A DNA stretch of 64,000 nucleotides from Acholoe squamosa (taxonomy: Eukaryota > Annelida > Polychaeta > Phyllodocida > Polynoidae): positions 3,970,501 to 4,034,500 of the forward strand of contig OX439041.1 in the NCBI GenBank assembly GCA_949317995.1, read 5' to 3'. Under the pieces are notes generated by a model that saw only the letters and a program-made list of their open reading frames with translations, did not search any database and was not told the origin of the DNA. Below are positions 58,462-64,000 of this stretch, in pieces; the first letter of the stretch is position 1, and every line of letters begins with the position of its first letter. Position numbers and translations under genes: made by a program.

Positions 58462-58575
58462 CCTCACAGTTGTTGCCTGTGTAGCCTGGTGTACAGGTAC
58501 ATGTGTACAAACCCACTTCATCATTGCAGGTTGCACCGTTCTCACACTGATTTGGACTGCAATCATTGATATCGT
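58462..58575 (-). CDS. EGF-repeat protein, exon copy 25 (Ala29Thr variant)
   Basis: Carries the Ala29Thr and silent Thr33 changes. It is the first of four consecutive Thr29 copies at the right end of the window. Confidence 0.86.
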
Positions 58576-59981
58576 CTGTAAAAGGGAGATAAACATAAGA
58601 GAATCTGCTCCTTATCATTTAACATTCTATAGCCGATAGTGGAGTAGTGCACCAGACCCGACAATTGTCATGATGCACGAATGCACCCCTGGTGAGTAAC
58701 TCACCTGGGCTATATTTGTGCATTATGACCTTCAGTATTGATAAATTGCAGGAAGGGAGACATGACACTCAAATAGGCACAGACATATGGAGTATATATT
58801 CTACTAATGCTGCACCAATTCATTTGCAGGTTTTAAGAACAGTAAGTGAGTTTTAAAATCGGGTTGAAGTCAGATAAATGTCAGAGTAAGTTGGCAAGTA
58901 TGAGATTCACCCTGACTCTAAGGACTTGATTAAGATTTCTAAACACATAGGGGATGTATCATAACAACAGAAAAACATTTAAATAGTGAATGATTGGCCT
59001 AAAATCAATTGAAAAAAAAATAGAAAATGAGGCTTGAGCTGCTGAAAAGAGTGCTTTGCAGGGGCTGGGTAGTAGCAGAGTGGCTGGGAGTGCCCAATAA
59101 ATGTTTAAAATCAAAGCCAGGGCCTTATTCTATCATATAAACCACAGATGTGCATGTATTTGCGTGTAACAGAGAAGCTATGGGACCAGAAATCATTTCA
59201 TCAAGGGCATTACACGATTCATCATGAGCCTTACATCAGGCAAGCAACTCTGGTTTTGGGCAACCAAGGCATGTTGAGACTCATTTCTTTTTTTTTAAAT
59301 GGCACCTCATCAATAGATATATGCCATAGGATGGGTTAGATAAGCCAGTAACGATTAATACAGCCTGTACATACACAAGTGCTGTTTAAGAGGGGTGGGT
59401 TGACTTCAAAAATACTTGAATGTGTATTGCCCGCAAAGGGTGAATAGTACTCAAAAAAGAATTTCACCAAAATTCCCCTATACAGACCCCTTGATGGTGA
59501 TGAGAAGGAAGTCTGAGGATACTATATTTTTAGCTGATCTAATGCCATAAATGATTCATCATGAGACTGACATCACTATTTTCAACTTAGAAGAATGGTT
59601 AGCGTAAAAAAGAAATTGAGACATATCACCTCCATTCCCCATGGAATTGTTTCTTTGGACCCCCCACTAAGGAATAAATAAAATTATGGTGGTCTCTTAC
59701 TGCTTTGCTTGATGGTTCAGGGGGTGGAATGAGGTTGAAATTGAAAGAAAATGCTATTTTGGGCCATTTTTTAACTTTGGGCCATTATATCTCAAAAGAT
59801 TCTGGTCCGACATATGCAAATTTGACCTTTCTTTGATTCCCAGGATTTTTACTTTCAAATAACACCAAAAAGAGGAAGAATGTTTAAATAGTTTTTATTC
59901 TGCACGCCCTAACCCAAAAAAGACACTAAAAAGCAGAAAGTGGGAGCTTTGTCAGGAATCGCCCATATATAGATAACATAC

Positions 59982-60095
59982 CCTCACAGTTGTTGCCTGT
60001 GTAGCCTGGTGTACAGGTACATGTGTACAAACCCACTTCATCATTGCAGGTTGCACCGTTCTCACACTGATTTGGACTGCAATCATTGATATCGT
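59982..60095 (-). CDS. EGF-repeat protein, exon copy 26 (Ala29Thr variant)
   Basis: Thr29 variant. The unit is almost identical to the next two, suggesting a very recent run of single-unit duplications. Confidence 0.86.
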
Positions 60096-61501
60096 CTGTA
60101 AAAGGGAGATAAACATAAGAGAATCTGCTCCTTATCATTTAACATTCTATAGCCGATAGTGGAGTAGTGCACCAGACCCGACAATTGTCATGATGCACGA
60201 ATGCACCCCTGGTGAGTAACTCACCTGGGCTATATTTGTGCATTATGACCTTCAGTATTGATAAATTGCACGAAGGGAGACATGACACTCAAATAGGCAA
60301 TGACATATGGAGTATATATTCTACTAATGCTGCACCAATTCATTTGCAGGTTTTAAGAACAGTAAGTGAGTTTTAAAATCGGGTTGAAGTCAGATAAATG
60401 TCAGAGTAAGTTGGCAAGTATGAGATTCACCCTGACTCTAAGGACTTGATTAAGATTTCTAAACACATAGGGGATGTATTATAACAACAGAAAAACATTT
60501 AAATAGTGAATGATTGGCCTAAAATCAATTGAAAAAAAAATAGAAAATGAGGCTTGAGCTGCTGAAAAGAGTGCTTTGCAGGGGCTGGGTAGTAGCAGAG
60601 TGGCTGGGAGTGCCCAATAAATGTTTAAAATCAAAGCCAGGGCCTTATTCTATCATATAAACCACAGATGTGCATGTATTTGCGTGTAACAGAGAAGCTA
60701 TGGGACCAGAAATCATTTCATCAAGGGCATTACACGATTCATCATGAGCCTTACATCAGGCAAGCAACTCTGGTTTTGGGCAACCAAGGCATGTTGAGAC
60801 TCATTTCTTTTTTTTTAAATGGCACCTCATCAATAGATATATGCCATAGGATGGGTTAGATAAGCCAGTAACGATTAATACAGCCTGTACATACACAAGT
60901 GCTGTTTAAGAGGGGTGGGTTGACTTCAAAAATACTTGAATGTGTATTGCCCGCAAAGGGTGAATAGTACTCAAAAAAGAATTTCACCAAAATTCCCCTA
61001 TACAGACCCCTTGATGGTGATGAGAAGGAAGTCTGAGGATACTATATTTTTAGCTGATCTAATGCCATAAATGATTCATCATGAGACTGACATCACTATT
61101 TTCAACTTAGAAGAATGGTTAGCGTAAAAAAGAAATTGAGACATATCACCTCCATTCCCCATGGAATTGTTTCTTTGGACCCCCCACTAAGGAATAAATA
61201 AAATTATGGTGGTCTCTTACTGCTTTGCTTGATGGTTCAGGGGGTGGAATGAGGTTGAAATTGAAAGAAAATGCTATTTTGGGCCATTTTTTAACTTTGG
61301 GCCATTATATCTCAAAAGATTCTGGTCCGACATATGCAAATTTGACCTTTCTTTGATTCCCAGGATTTTTACTTTCAAATAACACCAAAAAGAGGAAGAA
61401 TGTTTAAATAGTTTTTATTCTGCACGCCCTAACCCAAAAAAGACACTAAAAAGCAGAAAGTGGGAGCTTTGTCAGGAATCGCCCATATATAGATAACATA
61501 C

Positions 61502-61615
61502 CCTCACAGTTGTTGCCTGTGTAGCCTGGTGTACAGGTACATGTGTACAAACCCACTTCATCATTGCAGGTTGCACCGTTCTCACACTGATTTGGACTGC
61601 AATCATTGATATCGT
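61502..61615 (-). CDS. EGF-repeat protein, exon copy 27 (Ala29Thr variant)
   Basis: Thr29 variant, exactly 1,520 bp from its neighbours on both sides; no exon difference from copy 26 was seen. Confidence 0.86.
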
Positions 61616-63021
61616 CTGTAAAAGGGAGATAAACATAAGAGAATCTGCTCCTTATCATTTAACATTCTATAGCCGATAGTGGAGTAGTGCACCAGACCCG
61701 ACAATTGTCATGATGCACGAATGCACCCCTGGTGAGTAACTCACCTGGGCTATATTTGTGCATTATGACCTTCAGTATTGATAAATTGCACGAAGGGAGA
61801 CATGACACTCAAATAGGCAATGACATATGGAGTATATATTCTACTAATGCTGCACCAATTCATTTGCAGGTTTTAAGAACAGTAAGTGAGTTTTAAAATC
61901 GGGTTGAAGTCAGATAAATGTCAGAGTAAGTTGGCAAGTATGAGATTCACCCTGACTCTAAGGACTTGATTAAGATTTCTAAACACATAGGGGATGTATT
62001 ATAACAACAGAAAAACATTTAAATAGTGAATGATTGGCCTAAAATCAATTGAAAAAAAAATAGAAAATGAGGCTTGAGCTGCTGAAAAGAGTGCTTTGCA
62101 GGGGCTGGGTAGTAGCAGAGTGGCTGGGAGTGCCCAATAAATGTTTAAAATCAAAGCCAGGGCCTTATTCTATCATATAAACCACAGATGTGCATGTATT
62201 TGCGTGTAACAGAGAAGCTATGGGACCAGAAATCATTTCATCAAGGGCATTACACGATTCATCATGAGCCTTACATCAGGCAAGCAACTCTGGTTTTGGG
62301 CAACCAAGGCATGTTGAGACTCATTTCTTTTTTTTTAAATGGCACCTCATCAATAGATATATGCCATAGGATGGGTTAGATAAGCCAGTAACGATTAATA
62401 CAGCCTGTACATACACAAGTGCTGTTTAAGAGGGGTGGGTTGACTTCAAAAATACTTGAATGTGTATTGCCCGCAAAGGGTGAATAGTACTCAAAAAAGA
62501 ATTTCACCAAAATTCCCCTATACAGACCCCTTGATGGTGATGAGAAGGAAGTCTGAGGATACTATATTTTTAGCTGATCTAATGCCATAAATGATTCATC
62601 ATGAGACTGACATCACTATTTTCAACTTAGAAGAATGGTTAGCGTAAAAAAGAAATTGAGACATATCACCTCCATTCCCCATGGAATTGTTTCTTTGGAC
62701 CCCCCACTAAGGAATAAATAAAATTATGGTGGTCTCTTACTGCTTTGCTTGATGGTTCAGGGGGTGGAATGAGGTTGAAATTGAAAGAAAATGCTATTTT
62801 GGGCCATTTTTTAACTTTGGGCCATTATATCTCAAAAGATTCTGGTCCGACATATGCAAATTTGACCTTTCTTTGATTCCCAGGATTTTTACTTTCAAAT
62901 AACACCAAAAAGAGGAAGAATGTTTAAATAGTTTTTATTCTGCACGCCCTAACCCAAAAAAGACACTAAAAAGCAGAAAGTGGGAGCTTTGTCAGGAATC
63001 GCCCATATATAGATAACATAC

Positions 63022-63135
63022 CCTCACAGTTGTTGCCTGTGTAGCCTGGTGTACAGGTACATGTGTACAAACCCACTTCATCATTGCAGGTTGCACCGTT
63101 CTCACACTGATTTGGACTGCAATCATTGATATCGT
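63022..63135 (-). CDS. EGF-repeat protein, exon copy 28 (Ala29Thr variant)
   Basis: Most 5' exon of the gene within the window and a Thr29 variant. The repeat unit continues to the right edge, so more exons are expected beyond it. Confidence 0.86.
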
Positions 63136-64000
63136 CTGTAAAAGGGAGATAAACATAAGAGAATCTGCTCCTTATCATTTAACATTCTATAGCCGATAGT
63201 GGAGTAGTGCACCAGACCCGACAATTGTCATGATGCAAAAATGCACCCCTGGTGAGTAACTCACCTGGGCTATATTTGTGCATTATGACCTTCAGTATTG
63301 ATAAATTGTACGAAGGGAGACATGACACTCAAATAGGCAATGACATATGGAGTATATATTCTACTAATGCTGCACCAATTCATTCGCAGGTTTTAAGAAC
63401 AGTAAGTGAGTTTTAAAATCGGGTTGAAGTCAGATAAATGTCAGAGTAAGTTGGCAAGTATGAGATTCACCCTGAATCTAAGGACTTGATTAAGATTTCT
63501 AAACACATAGGGGATGTATTATAACAACAGAAAAACATTTAAATAGTGAATGATTGGCCTAAAATCAATTGAAAAAAAATATAGAAAATGAGGCTTGAGC
63601 TGCTGAAAAGAGTCCTTTGCAGGGGCTGGGTAGTAGCAGAGTGGTTGGGAGTGCCCAATAAATGCTCAAAATCAAAGCCAGGGCCTTATTCTATCATATA
63701 AACCACAGATGTGCATGTATTTGGGTGTAACAGAGAAGCTATGGGACCAGAAATCATTTCATCAAGGGCATTACACGATTCATCATGCGCCTTACATCAG
63801 GCAAGCAACTCTGGTTTTTGGCAACCAAGGCATGTTGAGACTCATTTCTTTTTTTTTAAATTGCACCTCATCAATAGATATATGCCATAGGATGGGTTAG
63901 ATAAGCCAGTAACGATTAATACAGCCTGTACATACACAAGTGCTGTTTAAGAGGGGTGGGTTGACTTCAAAAATACTTGAATGTGTATTGCCCGCAAAGG

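Larger units (their letters stand above)
38240..64000. repeat. EGF-exon tandem array, segment 4
   Basis: About 17 uninterrupted units of 1,518-1,520 bp, running off the right edge. A three-unit period of 4,558 bp is visible from shared variants (44788 to 49346, and 46992 to 51550). The last four units are the most alike. Confidence 0.95.

Noticed and set aside
1..64000. Possibility that the array is ordinary satellite DNA rather than a gene.
   Set aside because: Every copy keeps the frame, phase, cysteines and both splice sites, and exon changes are almost all silent, which favours a real gene, though transcription is not shown by sequence alone.

Overview
This is eukaryotic, almost certainly invertebrate metazoan, DNA. 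It carries intron-separated EGF exons with GT..AG boundaries, an env-bearing Ty3/gypsy retroelement and TTAA-flanked miniature transposons. The phylum cannot be fixed from the sequence alone. No bacterial operons, rRNA, tRNA or CRISPR array were seen.

The host locus is one long gene on the minus strand. A unit of about 1,520 bp (a 114-nt exon plus an intron of about 1,406 bp) is repeated head to tail from edge to edge. I count 28 exons: 27 complete, and one cut by the left edge at 1-50. Each exon is phase 1-1 and encodes one 38-residue calcium-binding EGF domain, so copies can be added or lost without breaking the frame. Exons and introns are both nearly identical between copies, which points to recent expansion or homogenisation. 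The only amino-acid change seen is Ala29 to Thr in six exons. Each domain keeps the Asx-hydroxylation motif and the O-fucose and EOGT-type O-GlcNAc motifs known from Notch-like EGF domains. Larger repeats are superimposed: a block of about 9.1 kb in the left half and a three-unit block of about 4.56 kb in the right half.

Three kinds of insertion interrupt the array, all in introns. (1) At 4473-7533 and 14885-16653 lies a 1,292-bp tandem satellite. Each unit is a 471-bp piggyBac-like MITE (TTAA flanks, 18-bp TIRs) plus a spacer of about 820 bp. (2) At 13005-14801 lies a truncated element with a minus-strand frame for a zinc-ribbon/coiled-coil/Gln-Pro-rich protein; about 495 bp of host unit is missing there. 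(3) At 22247-38239 lies a complete, young LTR retroelement of 15,993 bp on the plus strand, antisense to the host gene, with a 4-bp GAAG target duplication and two 1,347-bp LTRs differing at about nine positions.

The retroelement reads 5' LTR, candidate PBS, 44-bp repeats, about 23 copies of a 20-bp repeat, gag, a probable -1 frameshift hairpin, pol (protease, RT, RNase H, a long basic linker, integrase with GPY/F), a gap of about 0.8 kb, an env-like gene with signal peptide and two membrane segments, a GC-rich stretch with antisense open frames, AT-rich tandem repeats, a polypurine tract and the 3' LTR. gag, pol and env are all open, so it may be or recently have been active. The least familiar parts are the antisense frames downstream of env, the gag-pol hairpin and the repeat-filled leader.
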